A DNA stretch of 63,369 nucleotides from Gluconobacter kanchanaburiensis NBRC 103587 (GTDB taxonomy: Bacteria; Pseudomonadota; Alphaproteobacteria; Acetobacterales; Acetobacteraceae): assembly GCF_007988905.1 (NCBI RefSeq), contig NZ_BJVA01000015.1, positions 1 through 63,369 of the forward strand. The letters run 5' to 3'. Each line of letters begins with the position of its first letter. Positions within the stretch are counted from its first letter, which is position 1. Below the pieces are notes generated by a model. The model was not told the origin of the DNA, searched no databases, and worked only from the letters and a program-made list of their open reading frames with translations. Of this stretch, positions 49,573 to 59,032 are shown in pieces. Position numbers and translations under genes: made by a program.

Positions 49573-50163
49573 ATGTCTGTCTCATATCTCCGTCTGTGTC
49601 TGTCTGCCGGTCTTCTTGCGGGGCTGGCTGCATGCAATGCGCCCGATGCTCCTCCGGCTCCGGCTCTTCCGAGTGTGGCATCAACCTATAAACTGACGAC
49701 GGCGGATGCGGCGTTTATCCAGCAGGTCGACGAGATGGACCAGACGCAGATTGCCATTGCGAAGCTTGCGGCAACGCACAGCAACAGCGACGTGATCAAG
49801 GCTTTTGCAACGACGGTCGAGGGCGATCATACGACGAACCAGAAGGCTGTCGCGAAGATTGCTTCAGACGCCAATCTGACCGTAGCCGCCAAGATAGACG
49901 CTGCGGATCAGGATCGCGTCGATTCGTTTTCCCATCTTTACGGTGCGCCTTTCGATCGCATGTTCCTGCGCGATGTCGTGAGCATCCGTACGGCTGATCT
50001 GGACAAGGCCATCACGACGGCCAAGGCGTCCGGCGGTACCCCGGATATCAAGACGCTTGCGACCGATACCGACAGGCTGCTGACGGATCATACCGCCCGT
50101 GCCCATGATCTGATCGGGGATCGGACATTCCGCCATCATGCCAAGCATAAGCGAAACCACTGA
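49573..50163 (+). CDS. DUF4142-family lipoprotein
   Basis: The ATG at 49573, after AAGGAAG, gives 196 residues with a lipobox (LLAGLAACN, Cys at about residue 19). The mature domain is the helical bundle of DUF4142: DAAFIQQVDEMDQTQIAIAKLA, then the metal- or ligand-like motif VEGDHTTNQKAVAKIA and DHTARAHDLI. The protein is periplasm-facing, possibly ferritin-like in fold. It ends 22 bp before the adenosyltransferase start. Confidence 0.85.
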   Translation: MSVSYLRLCLSAGLLAGLAACNAPDAPPAPALPSVASTYKLTTADAAFIQQVDEMDQTQIAIAKLAATHSNSDVIKAFATTVEGDHTTNQKAVAKIASDANLTVAAKIDAADQDRVDSFSHLYGAPFDRMFLRDVVSIRTADLDKAITTAKASGGTPDIKTLATDTDRLLTDHTARAHDLIGDRTFRHHAKHKRNH

Positions 50164-50185
50164 GGACTCCGGAAGGGGAACAGGC

Positions 50186-50758
50186 ATGACCATTCGCATC
50201 GACAGGATCGTAACTCGGGGAGGGGACGGTGGTCAGACTTCCCTGGGGGACGGGACCCGTATCTCCAAGTCCTCCCTCCGGATCGAGGCCATGGGAACTG
50301 TCGATGAGCTCAATGCCCAGCTGGGTGTTCTGTGCTGTCACATGGAACAGGATGCCCGGATGTCGGGTCTCATTGACGAGATGCGGCAAATACAGTCCTG
50401 CCTGTTTGATCTGGGGGCAGATCTGTGCCTCCCCGATCCCGGTCGTTCGCCCAGTCTTACGTCGGAAGCCAGCCTCTGGCTTGAAAACCGGCTGGAAGAC
50501 ATGCGTCTTCATCAACAGCCCTTGCAGAGCTTTGTGTTGCCGGGGGGATGCCTTGTTGCCGCCCAGGCTCATCTTGTTCGCACCGTAGCGCGCCGGGCAG
50601 AACGCAGGGTGGTTGTATTGGAACAGTTGCCCGTAGAAGCTTTGCGTTTTCTGAACCGCTTGTCCGATTATTTCTTTGTTCTTGCCCGGCATGCTAATAA
50701 TTCGGGCGAGACGGATATTCTCTGGTCGCCCGGACGCTGGAACCGGAGAAAAAATTAA
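50186..50758 (+). CDS. ATP:cob(I)alamin adenosyltransferase (PduO type)
   Basis: The enzyme converts cob(I)alamin to adenosylcobalamin. From the ATG at 50186 it has 190 residues: the ATP-binding opening TRGGDGGQTSLGDGTRISK, then AMGTVDELNAQLG, and RRAERRVV near the end with FLNRLSDYFFVLAR. These are the conserved PduO/MMAB motifs. There is no cobalamin gene cluster around it; it may serve a salvage role. Confidence 0.93.
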   Translation: MTIRIDRIVTRGGDGGQTSLGDGTRISKSSLRIEAMGTVDELNAQLGVLCCHMEQDARMSGLIDEMRQIQSCLFDLGADLCLPDPGRSPSLTSEASLWLENRLEDMRLHQQPLQSFVLPGGCLVAAQAHLVRTVARRAERRVVVLEQLPVEALRFLNRLSDYFFVLARHANNSGETDILWSPGRWNRRKN

Positions 50759-50971
50759 GTCTTCGTTTATTGCACTGATGACAGAATGTCCGGGAAGTGC
50801 TAGGGACATCGCGTCAGAACGCTGGGAAAACCCGGACGAGTCGACTTTTCACATCCCTGTTAGGATATGCTGCCGCTGAGTGGGTCAGAGCCCGGTCAGC
50901 TTTCTGTCTTTCGACAGAGCCTGTCAGACAGGGACGAAATCTACATATATATATTGGTTGAAGAATAGAGA

Positions 50972-51526
50972 ATGCACGACGAGCATCAGGTTAACGAAGA
51001 AGACAAGCTGCGACAGGCACTTGCCCGTCTGGGTGCAGGATCTACATCCCGCGCTCCCAAATCACGACCGGCCGCGCCGACGGCCGAGCGTCGCCGTCGT
51101 TTCGTCCGGGACGGACAGGTCGTGGTCGAGCATCAGGGCGGCCGTGGCATTGCCGCGCGTAATCCGAGTCAGGAAGACCAGGAAGAGATCGAACGTCTTC
51201 GCCAGTCCGTTAAACGGGAACAACGGCGCTGGGAAGAAGCCGAGCGGAGCCTCATGGAGGTTCGTTCGCAGCTCAAGGCATTCGAAACACGAGAGGCTCA
51301 CGCGAAGATCCAGATCACCGAGCTCAATCGCGAGCTGCGTGAAAATCAGGATGCCATCCAGACGTTGAAAGCCTGCCTGCACCAGGCGCGCGAACAGGCT
51401 GCGGAAGCCGCGCGGCGTGCTCCACGTCCGGTTGGACGTCCTCGTAAGGAGCCTGTTGGAGACGTTGAGATTGCAGAGAAGGAACCTGCGGAGCAGGAAC
51501 CCGTGCAGTGGTGGGTCAAGGCCTGA
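50972..51526 (+). CDS. Coiled-coil protein with a basic AT-hook-like segment
   Basis: The 184-residue product is charged throughout. Residues 66-145 form a long coiled coil (EEIERLRQSVKREQRRWEEA, LNRELRENQDAIQTLKACL), and RPVGRPRKEP at about 152-161 carries the GRPR core of an AT hook. This suggests a DNA-associated structural protein, by analogy only. It is preceded by 213 bp without a gene. No family was recognised. Confidence 0.7.
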   Translation: MHDEHQVNEEDKLRQALARLGAGSTSRAPKSRPAAPTAERRRRFVRDGQVVVEHQGGRGIAARNPSQEDQEEIERLRQSVKREQRRWEEAERSLMEVRSQLKAFETREAHAKIQITELNRELRENQDAIQTLKACLHQAREQAAEAARRAPRPVGRPRKEPVGDVEIAEKEPAEQEPVQWWVKA

Positions 51527-51542
51527 ATTCAGGCCTGACGGG

Positions 51543-53426
51543 TTATTGTGACTGTCTGACCTGACGTCCGAACCAGAGCAGGACGCCACAGAAGACAGCC
51601 CAGCCGAGAGCACTGTCTATGAGGTGGGGAACGGGGATTGCGAGAGTATCCGCGCTTCCTGTTCCTCCTGTCATTGCGGCAAGGGCCACACCGATCAGGC
51701 TCTCTCCGACGATGAAGCCTGATGCGATCATTGTTCCCTGATCCTTGGGGAAACGGCGAAGCAGCCATCCAAGCCCGGCACCGATTCCGATCGTGACCGA
51801 TACATCCGCGGGAAGGTAGATTCCCATCCCGACGGCCAGTGGCGGAAGTGCCAGACTGCGTCTGTGAAGGGCAATGTCGAGCACGACCAGCAAAACGCCG
51901 ATGGCAGCCCCGATTTCAAGCATCAGCCAGTCTAGATGATGCGTCAGGATGCCAGTTGCAATCGCAGCCATCAGGGCTGGCTGAGGTGCTGCGAGCGCGC
52001 GGGACGGATCCATTCCCTCATGCGGCATGGCTCCCGCAAAGCCGTACGCGTGATACAACACCTGAAGAACCCAGGGGATGACGATCGCGCCTACGATACA
52101 GCCAATCAGCAGGGCGATTTCCTGTCGCCAGGGGGCGGCGCCCACAAGCTGGCCGGTCTTGAGATCCTGCAAATTGTCATTCGAAACCGCTGCCGAGGCC
52201 GTAATGGCTGACAGGACGAACAGTCCGAAAGCGATCGCGATCGGGCGTTGTTCGACCTTCAGCAGGCCACAGCTTTCAAGGCCCCATAAAGCAACGGAAA
52301 TGGCAATAATCGCAATGATTCCGACCCCGGAAATAGGCGATGAAGATGATCCGATGATGCCAGCCATGTATCCGCACGCGCTGGCGACCAGAAAACCAAG
52401 ACCAAAACAGGCAACCAGTCCCAGCAGCACCAGAGCGCCAAGGGATCCGTCATGGGGGATGACGGGCCAGAGAAAATAAGCAAACAGCCCTGCCAGAAGG
52501 ATGGCGAGACCGGCGCAGAGACCGATCAAGGTCGCGGGCGCCAGGTCGCGGTCGGTATCACCCTCGCGGGGCCGATGTCCTACGGAAAGAGCTTCCTTCA
52601 GACCTTGCGCCACGGGTCGTGCGAGCGTCATCAGGGTCCAGATTGCCGCGACTGCGATAGTGCCAGCGCCAATGAAGCGGACCTTGTGCAGCCAGAGGCC
52701 CGACGCTTCCGTAAGTGGGCTCGCTGCTGGATTGAGATGTCCCAGAACGGGGACCATTACCCCCCAGGCGAGAAAAACCCCCAGCAGCATTGCAATGCCA
52801 CCTCCGATACCGACCAGATAACCGGTTCCCAGCAACGCGAGGGAAAAGCTGCCGCTCAGGCGGAAAGCGGAAGAGCCCACGACGGTTGCCGCCGAAAAGC
52901 CGTCAGACAGCAGGCGGAGTCCTGACGTCGCAAAGGCAACGACCCCCGAGACGATGGTCCCGAGGGTCAGGGACCGGAGACTGCGTGCGTCGCCCTCTGG
53001 CGAGGAGGCGCGCAGGATTTCCGCGCAGGCAGTTCCTTCCGGGTATGGTAGATCAGAACTGCTTACGAGTGCGCGTCGCAGCGGAATGGTGAAAACCACA
53101 CCTGTCATGCCGCCTGCCATGGTCAGCAGCAGCGTGACGACATAGGGGAATTCGTGCCAGTAGCCGACCATTATCAGGGCGGGGAGGGCAGCGAACACAC
53201 AGGACAATGTTCCCGCCGCAGAGGCCTGCGTCTGGACCATGTTATTTTCCAGCATTGTTCCGCCGCCCATAAAGCGCAGAACGGCCATCGAGATGATGGT
53301 TGCCGGAATGGACGAACCGAATGTCAGACCGATTTTAAGGCCCAGATAGACATTGGCTGCCGTAAACACGACCGTAATGAGGGCTCCGAGAATGATTCCC
53401 CGGAGGGTCAGTTCGCGACTGTCCAT
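51543..53426 (-). CDS. OPT-family oligopeptide transporter
   Basis: This 627-residue protein is predicted to span the inner membrane about 14-16 times. The opening RELTLRGIILGALITVVFTAANVYLGLKIGL and GGGTMLENNMVQTQASAAGTLS are typical of bacterial OPT members. These secondary transporters take up peptides or metal chelates with protons. It is unlinked to its neighbours and convergent with the coiled-coil gene. Confidence 0.93.
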   Translation of the reverse strand: MDSRELTLRGIILGALITVVFTAANVYLGLKIGLTFGSSIPATIISMAVLRFMGGGTMLENNMVQTQASAAGTLSCVFAALPALIMVGYWHEFPYVVTLLLTMAGGMTGVVFTIPLRRALVSSSDLPYPEGTACAEILRASSPEGDARSLRSLTLGTIVSGVVAFATSGLRLLSDGFSAATVVGSSAFRLSGSFSLALLGTGYLVGIGGGIAMLLGVFLAWGVMVPVLGHLNPAASPLTEASGLWLHKVRFIGAGTIAVAAIWTLMTLARPVAQGLKEALSVGHRPREGDTDRDLAPATLIGLCAGLAILLAGLFAYFLWPVIPHDGSLGALVLLGLVACFGLGFLVASACGYMAGIIGSSSSPISGVGIIAIIAISVALWGLESCGLLKVEQRPIAIAFGLFVLSAITASAAVSNDNLQDLKTGQLVGAAPWRQEIALLIGCIVGAIVIPWVLQVLYHAYGFAGAMPHEGMDPSRALAAPQPALMAAIATGILTHHLDWLMLEIGAAIGVLLVVLDIALHRRSLALPPLAVGMGIYLPADVSVTIGIGAGLGWLLRRFPKDQGTMIASGFIVGESLIGVALAAMTGGTGSADTLAIPVPHLIDSALGWAVFCGVLLWFGRQVRQSQ

Positions 53427-53584
53427 GTGTTTCTTTTCCGCAATGAAAGTGCAGGCGCGCTGCTGATGTCCTTAAGCATAAAACCATTGCCTTCGTGCCG
53501 AAGGCCAGTGCTAGAGAATTCAGGAGCAAACGAGATCGCTGCCTCTGGGAATTCAGGAGCGGCGGTCTGCGCCGCCCTTTTCAG

Positions 53585-54178
53585 TCAGCGGGAATGTGAA
53601 TGAAAAGCAACGGGGGCGAGGTGTTCGCGATTATACCCGAGTTCGTCATGGGTAAGCTGATACCCGATTTCCAGCGTATAGGGATTTTCCTGCGTCATGT
53701 TTCCCGTGGCAGGAAGATCGATCAGACGCAGGTTCGTCCGGACGTTCTGTGTGCTGACATTGGTCGGAAACCGGAAGCTGTCCGTAAAGACTTTTTTGTC
53801 CACAATCTTTCCGTCGCGCATGATGACGATGAAGTACGGAACATCGATCGTGCTGGTGTCCGAGGCTGGGCCGCGTGTCAGGGTCATGTTCAGGCTGAGA
53901 CGCGTCCGAACAGTCTGGTGATTATGGGGACCGTCAGGCCCCCGTTCGCAGTCTCCAGCGAGAGACGTGATCTGGGCATGGCTGACGAGGCTACCGATAT
54001 CAGCGCTCTTGCCATCATAGACGAACAGGTCTGCAGCCGATCCCGGAATATCGAGAGCCGGACAGGCGGGAGCAAAAAAGCTGGGGTTGGATTCGTCACA
54101 ACCGGCCAGACTCGAAAGCGCCACAAGGGCGAAAGCCGGAGCAAACAGGGGCGAGGCAAAGCGCCGGAGGGCTGGCAT
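53585..54178 (-). CDS. Predicted lipoprotein of unknown function
   Basis: From the ATG at 54178 the product has 197 residues with a lipoprotein signal (LFAPAFALVALSSLAGC). The mature part contains FVYDGKSADIGSLVSHAQIT and FIVIMRDGKIVDKKVFTDSF, a beta-rich pattern; no named family was recognised. A longer frame reaching upstream into the ispH region is Arg-rich nonsense and is rejected. It is divergent from ispH. Confidence 0.75.
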   Translation of the reverse strand: MPALRRFASPLFAPAFALVALSSLAGCDESNPSFFAPACPALDIPGSAADLFVYDGKSADIGSLVSHAQITSLAGDCERGPDGPHNHQTVRTRLSLNMTLTRGPASDTSTIDVPYFIVIMRDGKIVDKKVFTDSFRFPTNVSTQNVRTNLRLIDLPATGNMTQENPYTLEIGYQLTHDELGYNREHLAPVAFHSHSR

Positions 54179-54279
54179 CAGCTTAAGAAACTCCCACAAA
54201 GCGGCCCGGACGTTGCGACGAGAGGCAATCCGGTCGATACTGGTCCTACATATCGAACTCCGCCCGCTTGGGGAACACC

Positions 54280-55290
54280 ATGTCAGAACAGATGACTTTC
54301 GCTCCTTCCCGCACCGACGGTGTGGAAGCCCATAAAACCCTTCGCGTCCTTCTTGCCGGTCCTCGTGGATTCTGTGCCGGTGTGGATCGTGCGATCCGCG
54401 TCGTTGAGGAAGCCCTGCGCCGCTACGGTGCGCCGGTCTATGTCCGTCACGAGATCGTTCATAACCGGACGGTCGTCGAAGGACTGGAGGCCAAGGGTGC
54501 CATCTTCGTCGAGGAACTGGACGAGGTCCCCGAAGATGGACATGTCGTTTTCTCCGCGCATGGCGTTCCGAAGTCCGTTCCCGCCGAGGCCCAGCGCCGC
54601 AACCTGCTCTATTTGGATGCAACCTGTCCGCTGGTGTCGAAGGTCCATCGTGAGGCCGAGCGTCACTTCGCCGGCGGTGGTCCGGACCAGCTCCATATTC
54701 TCATGATCGGTCATGCGGGCCATCCGGAAGTTGTCGGCACGATGGGCCAGCTCCCGCCGGGTGCTGTCACGCTCATCAACGATGCGGAAGAAGCCCGCAC
54801 GATCCAGCCGGAAGATCCTGCCAAGCTGGCCTTCATCACGCAGACCACGCTGTCCGTCGATGATACTGCCGAGATAGTGGACATCCTGCGGTCGCGCTTC
54901 CCCCTTATTGAAGGGCCGAAGCGCGAAGACATCTGCTACGCGACCACCAACCGTCAGGAAGCCGTAAAGGCCATTGCACCCGAGAGCGATCTGGTGATCG
55001 TGATCGGTTCGCCGAACTCGTCCAACTCGCAGCGCCTTCGCGAGGTGGCCGAGCGGTCGGGCGCGCGCCGCGCCCTTCTGGTGCCGAAGCTTGAAAATCT
55101 GGACTGGAAGGTCCTTGAAGGCGTGGAAACGCTTGGTATCAGCGCCGGTGCCTCCGCTCCTGAGAGTCTTGTCCAGGAAATGGTCTCGGCTCTGGCCGAG
55201 AAGTATACGCTCAAGATCGAAGAGCGGATCGTCAAGGAAGAGAACATCAACTTCCGCCTGCCTGGCCCGCTGGCCGGCGAGGACGACTGA
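54280..55290 (+). CDS. ispH: 4-hydroxy-3-methylbut-2-enyl diphosphate reductase
   Basis: IspH makes IPP and DMAPP, the last step of the MEP isoprenoid pathway, using a 4Fe-4S cluster. From the ATG at 54280 it has 336 residues. The three cluster cysteines are in [24 protein letters not shown] and [27 protein letters not shown] supplies an active-site His. It is followed 6 bp later by thrB. Confidence 0.96.
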   Translation: MSEQMTFAPSRTDGVEAHKTLRVLLAGPRGFCAGVDRAIRVVEEALRRYGAPVYVRHEIVHNRTVVEGLEAKGAIFVEELDEVPEDGHVVFSAHGVPKSVPAEAQRRNLLYLDATCPLVSKVHREAERHFAGGGPDQLHILMIGHAGHPEVVGTMGQLPPGAVTLINDAEEARTIQPEDPAKLAFITQTTLSVDDTAEIVDILRSRFPLIEGPKREDICYATTNRQEAVKAIAPESDLVIVIGSPNSSNSQRLREVAERSGARRALLVPKLENLDWKVLEGVETLGISAGASAPESLVQEMVSALAEKYTLKIEERIVKEENINFRLPGPLAGEDD

Positions 55291-55296
55291 TTTCTT

Positions 55297-56247
55297 ATGG
55301 CCGTCTATACGGAACTGGCGGCCGAGACGCTCGAAGCGTTTCTTGGCACTTACGGGATCGGGTTACTGGTCTCGTTTCATGGCATCGCCGAAGGTGTCGA
55401 AAATAGCAATTTCCTCCTCCGTACGACGGAGGGGGATTTTATTCTCACGCTATTCGAGCGTCGGGTAAATGCCAGTGAGCTTCCGTGGTTTCTGGGGCTC
55501 ATGCAGCATCTGGCGGGCAGGGGGCTAAACTGTCCGCTCCCCGTATCGGACAGGACTGGGACTGCGCTGCGGACACTGGCAGGCCGTCCCGCCGCGATCA
55601 CAACATTTCTTCCCGGTGTGTCCGCCACACAGCTTGACGAGGGCCTATGTCTGGAGCTCGGGAAGTCGCTGGCCCGGCTGCATCTTGCCGGTGATGGATA
55701 TGGTGCTGTTCGACCAAACGCGCTGTCTCCGGCGGCATGGGCGCCCCTGCTTGAAAGTTGTGGCGAAAGCGCAGACGCGCTGTCACCGGGGCTGACGGCT
55801 GAAGTCCGGTCGGCCCTTCGGAAGATTGAAGAGGCATGGCCATCTGTGGAGGCTTTGCCGCGTGGGCAGATCCATGCGGATCTGTTTCCGGACAATGTTT
55901 TCTTCCAGAACGGGCAGGTTTCGGGCCTGATCGACTTTTATTTCGCCTGTACAGATTTTCTGGCTTATGATCTGGCGATCTGTCTAAATGCCTGGTGCTT
56001 CCGGGACGAAAAGACGTTCGAACCATCTTTCGCCGCTGCCATTCTTCAGGGCTATGAGAGCGTTCGCCCACTGACCAAAGCAGAGAAATCAGCGCTTCCA
56101 CTTCTCTGTCAGGGGGCTGCGATCCGTTTTCTGCTGACGCGTCTTTATGACTGGATCAATACGCCAGCCAATGCGCTCGTAACCCGCAAGGACCCGTTGG
56201 CTTATCTGGTACGCCTGCGCCATTTTGCAGGGGCTGCCCATGTCTGA
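55297..56247 (+). CDS. thrB: Homoserine kinase
   Basis: The 316-residue enzyme belongs to the aminoglycoside-phosphotransferase-like ThrB type of alphaproteobacteria, with a glycine-rich start ([15 protein letters not shown]), the catalytic loop [13 protein letters not shown] and the metal-binding [11 protein letters not shown]. It phosphorylates homoserine for threonine synthesis. The rnhA start overlaps its 3' end, so ispH-thrB-rnhA form one operon. Confidence 0.95.
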   Translation: MAVYTELAAETLEAFLGTYGIGLLVSFHGIAEGVENSNFLLRTTEGDFILTLFERRVNASELPWFLGLMQHLAGRGLNCPLPVSDRTGTALRTLAGRPAAITTFLPGVSATQLDEGLCLELGKSLARLHLAGDGYGAVRPNALSPAAWAPLLESCGESADALSPGLTAEVRSALRKIEEAWPSVEALPRGQIHADLFPDNVFFQNGQVSGLIDFYFACTDFLAYDLAICLNAWCFRDEKTFEPSFAAAILQGYESVRPLTKAEKSALPLLCQGAAIRFLLTRLYDWINTPANALVTRKDPLAYLVRLRHFAGAAHV

Positions 56248-56692
56248 GTCCTCTGCGGAGCGGCCTCAGGTTGAAATCTGGACTGACGGTGGCTGTAAAC
56301 CCAATCCTGGCCCTGGTGGGTGGGGCGCGCTTCTGGTTTGTCGGGGGCAGGAAAAAGAGCTTCTGGGCGGAGATCCGGAAACGACCAACAATCGCATGGA
56401 ACTGACTGCTGCTGCCGAGGCGCTGGAGGCGCTCAAACGCCCCTGCACCGTAACGCTGCATACGGACAGCGAATATCTGCGGAATGGAATCACGCGCTGG
56501 CATACAGGCTGGGTACGCCGGAAATGGCGTAACGCGGCTGGGGATCCTGTAGCCAATATGGATCTGTGGCAGCGTATTCTCGAAGCTGCGAAGCCCCATG
56601 AGATCGAATGGCTCTGGGTCAAAGGGCATTCGGGCGATGAAAACAATGAACGCGTCGATCAGCTCGCAACGCGGGGGCGGGAAGAACTCTGA
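56240..56692 (+). CDS. rnhA: Ribonuclease HI
   Basis: RNase HI cleaves RNA in RNA-DNA hybrids. The 150-residue protein from the ATG at 56240 shows the four acidic catalytic residues in [34 protein letters not shown] and [15 protein letters not shown]. It overlaps thrB by 8 bp. Confidence 0.96.
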   Translation: MSESSAERPQVEIWTDGGCKPNPGPGGWGALLVCRGQEKELLGGDPETTNNRMELTAAAEALEALKRPCTVTLHTDSEYLRNGITRWHTGWVRRKWRNAAGDPVANMDLWQRILEAAKPHEIEWLWVKGHSGDENNERVDQLATRGREEL

Positions 56693-56761
56693 AAAATGAC
56701 GGTTTTTCTCAGGTCTTTGAAGAAAAACGAAAAAATCTCTTCAAAAAGTTCATTTAGGGGC

Positions 56762-56790
56762 TTTACCGACCCCGGCCATTTGGCTACATA
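56762..56790 (+). promoter_or_regulatory. Likely promoter of tRNA-Asn
   Basis: TTTACC and TACATA are separated by 17 bp, and the -10 hexamer ends 12 bp before the tRNA gene. The layout parallels the promoter of the tRNA-Pro gene. Confidence 0.5.
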
Positions 56791-56802
56791 CCACCTCGCC
56801 GG

Positions 56803-56878
56803 TCCCGAATAGCTCAGTTGGTAGAGCAAGCGACTGTTAATCGCTGGGTCGTAGGTTCGAGTCCTACTTCGGGAGCCA
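56803..56878 (+). tRNA. tRNA-Asn (anticodon GUU)
   Basis: The 76-nt gene starts TCCCGAA and ends TTCGGGA-G-CCA. The anticodon stem GCGAC / ATCGC encloses GTT, and the T-arm is GGTTCGAGTCC. CCA is encoded. Confidence 0.97.
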
Positions 56879-56908
56879 GCTTTCCTTTTGAAAATCTGCT
56901 TCGGCCTC

Positions 56909-56936
56909 AAAAAAGCTCCCTTCAGGGAGCTTTTTG
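56909..56936. terminator. Bidirectional Rho-independent terminator
   Basis: AAAAAGCTCCC / GGGAGCTTTTT with a TTCA loop has an A-run and a T-run on opposite sides, so it can end both tRNA-Asn transcription and the convergent transporter gene. Confidence 0.9.
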
Positions 56937-56947
56937 CTTTTCAGGCT

Positions 56948-58174
56948 TTACTGTTCCTCCGGGAAAACATCTTCTAGACGGTCCAGTGCCCATAGTCGTG
57001 GGAAAAGCTTTGCCCAGGCGGCAGCGACCAGAATAGTGCCGACGCCGCCCGCAATCACGGCCGCTTCCGGTCCGATCGCCGTGCCAAGCATGCCGCTTTC
57101 GAATTCGCCAAGCTGGTTGCTGGATCCGATAAACAACGTGTTCACGGCTGAAACACGTCCCCGCATTGAGTCCGGCGTGGCAAGTTGGATCAGGGAGGAA
57201 CGGATGACGACGCTGATAACGTCGGAGGCGCCGAGAATCATCAGTGCGACAATTGAAAGCCACACCGTGTGAGAGGCACCGAAAATAATCGTTGCAACGC
57301 CGAAGACGACAACCGCTACAAACATGATGAGGCCCGCCCGGCCTTTGAGCGGATAGCGTGACAGCCCCCAGGACATCAGGAGTGCCCCAATCGCCGGCGA
57401 GGCGCGGAGCAGGCCGAGACCGATGGGACCGACATGCAGGATGCCGTCCGCATACACCGGAAGCATCGCCGTCGCACCGCCAAGAAGCACAGCAAACAGA
57501 TCGAGCGTGATCGCCCCTAACAGATCACGACGGCGGTTGAGAAAAGATAGTCCGGCAAAAACCGAAGCAAAAGTAACCGGCTCTTTGGGAGGAATGGTGT
57601 GCACGAGTTTCAGGGAGAGCGTGCCGCAAAAAGCTATGCCGAATCCGAGGGTCGAAAGGCCGTAACAGACAACCGGACCGATGCCGTAGAGCAGGCCGCC
57701 CAGACTAGGTCCCACAATGGAAGCGGTCATGAACAGGGATGACAGGAGGGCCTGTGCGCGGGGCAGAAGCGCTGCCGGGGCGATGGCGGGGAGAAATGCC
57801 TGCTGGCAGGGCATCTCGAAGCTTCGCAGAACGCCATAAAAGGCCGCAAAAGCGTAGATGCCGCCTGTCGTCAGAACATGAAATGCTGCGGCAATGGCAA
57901 GTGCCGCCGTGGAGAGAATTTCGCAGATCTGACAAATGAGAACGATCGAGCGTCGGTTGAAGCGATCCGCGACATGACCTGCGACAAATGTCAGGGGGAT
58001 CATGGGCAGGAACTGGGCCAGGCCCAGATAACCCAATGATGCGACGTCATGCGTGAGAGCATAAATCTGCCAGCCAATGGCGATTGTCATGGTGGTCGCG
58101 GAAAGCTGGGAGAAAATTCTTCCGACGATAAGCGACGGAAGGCCGGGGAGTGAGCGAAGGGCCGGATCAATCAT
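56948..58174 (-). CDS. MFS exporter of the EntS-like group
   Basis: The 408-residue protein has 12 predicted membrane helices and the MFS motif A-like loop GHVADRFNRRSIVLICQ after helix 2. The pattern GWQIYALTHDVASLGYLGLAQFLP is shared with EntS-like enterobactin or multidrug exporters. The substrate cannot be read. It is divergent from the phosphoribosyltransferase gene. Confidence 0.9.
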   Translation of the reverse strand: MIDPALRSLPGLPSLIVGRIFSQLSATTMTIAIGWQIYALTHDVASLGYLGLAQFLPMIPLTFVAGHVADRFNRRSIVLICQICEILSTAALAIAAAFHVLTTGGIYAFAAFYGVLRSFEMPCQQAFLPAIAPAALLPRAQALLSSLFMTASIVGPSLGGLLYGIGPVVCYGLSTLGFGIAFCGTLSLKLVHTIPPKEPVTFASVFAGLSFLNRRRDLLGAITLDLFAVLLGGATAMLPVYADGILHVGPIGLGLLRASPAIGALLMSWGLSRYPLKGRAGLIMFVAVVVFGVATIIFGASHTVWLSIVALMILGASDVISVVIRSSLIQLATPDSMRGRVSAVNTLFIGSSNQLGEFESGMLGTAIGPEAAVIAGGVGTILVAAAWAKLFPRLWALDRLEDVFPEEQ

Positions 58175-58244
58175 CGCGGCACTTTAGTCATTTCCGACAC
58201 TCAAGTTTATTGCAAAATTTCGAGACGGAAGGCAGAGGAAGATC

Positions 58245-58748
58245 ATGACAGCCAATCAGACCCCCCAAAGCGTCCATTATGCAACCGTCACCTGGGATCA
58301 GCTCCATCGTGATGCCCGCCTGCTGGCCGCAACTCTTATGCAGAATCATGGTCCTTTTCGTGGCATTGTTGCCATCACCCGTGGCGGGCTGATTCCTGCT
58401 GCCATTCTCGGTCGTGAAATGGGCTGCCGCCTGATCGAAAGCGTCTCGGTCATCAGCTACGCTGGCGAAGAAGGCACGCAGCACGAGCCGAAAGTCGTCA
58501 AACCGCCGGTTGCCGCCGGTGACGGTGAAGGCTTCCTGATCGTAGATGATCTGGTAGATTCGGGCGTGACGGCCCGTGTGGTCCGGGACCTTCTCCCTAA
58601 AGCCGTTTTCGCATGTCTGTACGCCAAACCCGAGGGCAAGCCTTACACGGATCACTTTGTAACTGAGGTCGCGCAGGACACATGGGTTCTCTTCCCCTGG
58701 GATACGGCGCCTCTGTTTGTGCCGCCACTCGTGCGAAGCGAAGGTTAA
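58245..58748 (+). CDS. gpt: Xanthine phosphoribosyltransferase
   Basis: The 167-residue enzyme salvages xanthine and guanine by transfer to PRPP. It has the PRPP-binding segment GFLIVDDLVDSGVTARVVRD and the opening FRGIVAITRGGLIPAAILGREMG seen in bacterial Gpt. Length and motifs are complete. Confidence 0.93.
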   Translation: MTANQTPQSVHYATVTWDQLHRDARLLAATLMQNHGPFRGIVAITRGGLIPAAILGREMGCRLIESVSVISYAGEEGTQHEPKVVKPPVAAGDGEGFLIVDDLVDSGVTARVVRDLLPKAVFACLYAKPEGKPYTDHFVTEVAQDTWVLFPWDTAPLFVPPLVRSEG

Positions 58749-58761
58749 TAAAAAAACCCTC

Positions 58762-58790
58762 TTGCCTCGACCGGCCAGACATCCTAGGTT
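58762..58790 (+). promoter_or_regulatory. Likely promoter of the tRNA-Pro/tRNA-Arg pair
   Basis: TTGCCT and TAGGTT are separated by 17 bp and lie 10 bp before tRNA-Pro. The spacing and the strong -35 fit stable-RNA promoters of alphaproteobacteria. The two tRNAs are 18 bp apart and probably share a transcript. Confidence 0.55.
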
Positions 58791-58800
58791 CCGGCCGGTT

Positions 58801-58877
58801 CGGGGCGTGGCGCAGCCTGGTAGCGCGCTTGTTTTGGGTACAAGAGGCCCCCGGTTCGAGTCCGGGCGCCCCGACCA
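58801..58877 (+). tRNA. tRNA-Pro (anticodon UGG)
   Basis: The 77-nt gene starts CGGGGCG and ends CGCCCCG-A-CCA. The anticodon loop reads TTTGGGT with anticodon TGG, and the T-arm is GGTTCGAGTCC. CCA is encoded. Confidence 0.97.
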
Positions 58878-58895
58878 GTTAATGGCTTAATTGAT

Positions 58896-58972
58896 GCGCC
58901 CTTAGCTCAGCTGGATAGAGCAACAGCCTTCTAAGCTGTGGGTCACTGGTTCGAATCCAGTAGGGCGCGCCA
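58896..58972 (+). tRNA. tRNA-Arg (anticodon UCU)
   Basis: The 77-nt gene starts GCGCCCT and ends AGGGCGC-G-CCA. The anticodon stem ACAGC / GCTGT encloses CTTCTAA, giving TCT. The T-arm is GGTTCGAATCC. It is followed 60 bp later by a decayed integrase gene and is the likely insertion target of that element. Confidence 0.97.
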
Positions 58973-59032
58973 AAAACCGCCATTCATGCGTCCCTCTGCT
59001 TTGCAATGGCTAAGGGTAGGTTCTCAAACTGT

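Noticed and set aside
53585-54622. Long 345-codon reading of the lipoprotein gene
   Set aside because: The first 148 codons overlap ispH in antisense and are Arg/His-rich nonsense; the lipoprotein signal starts at 54178.
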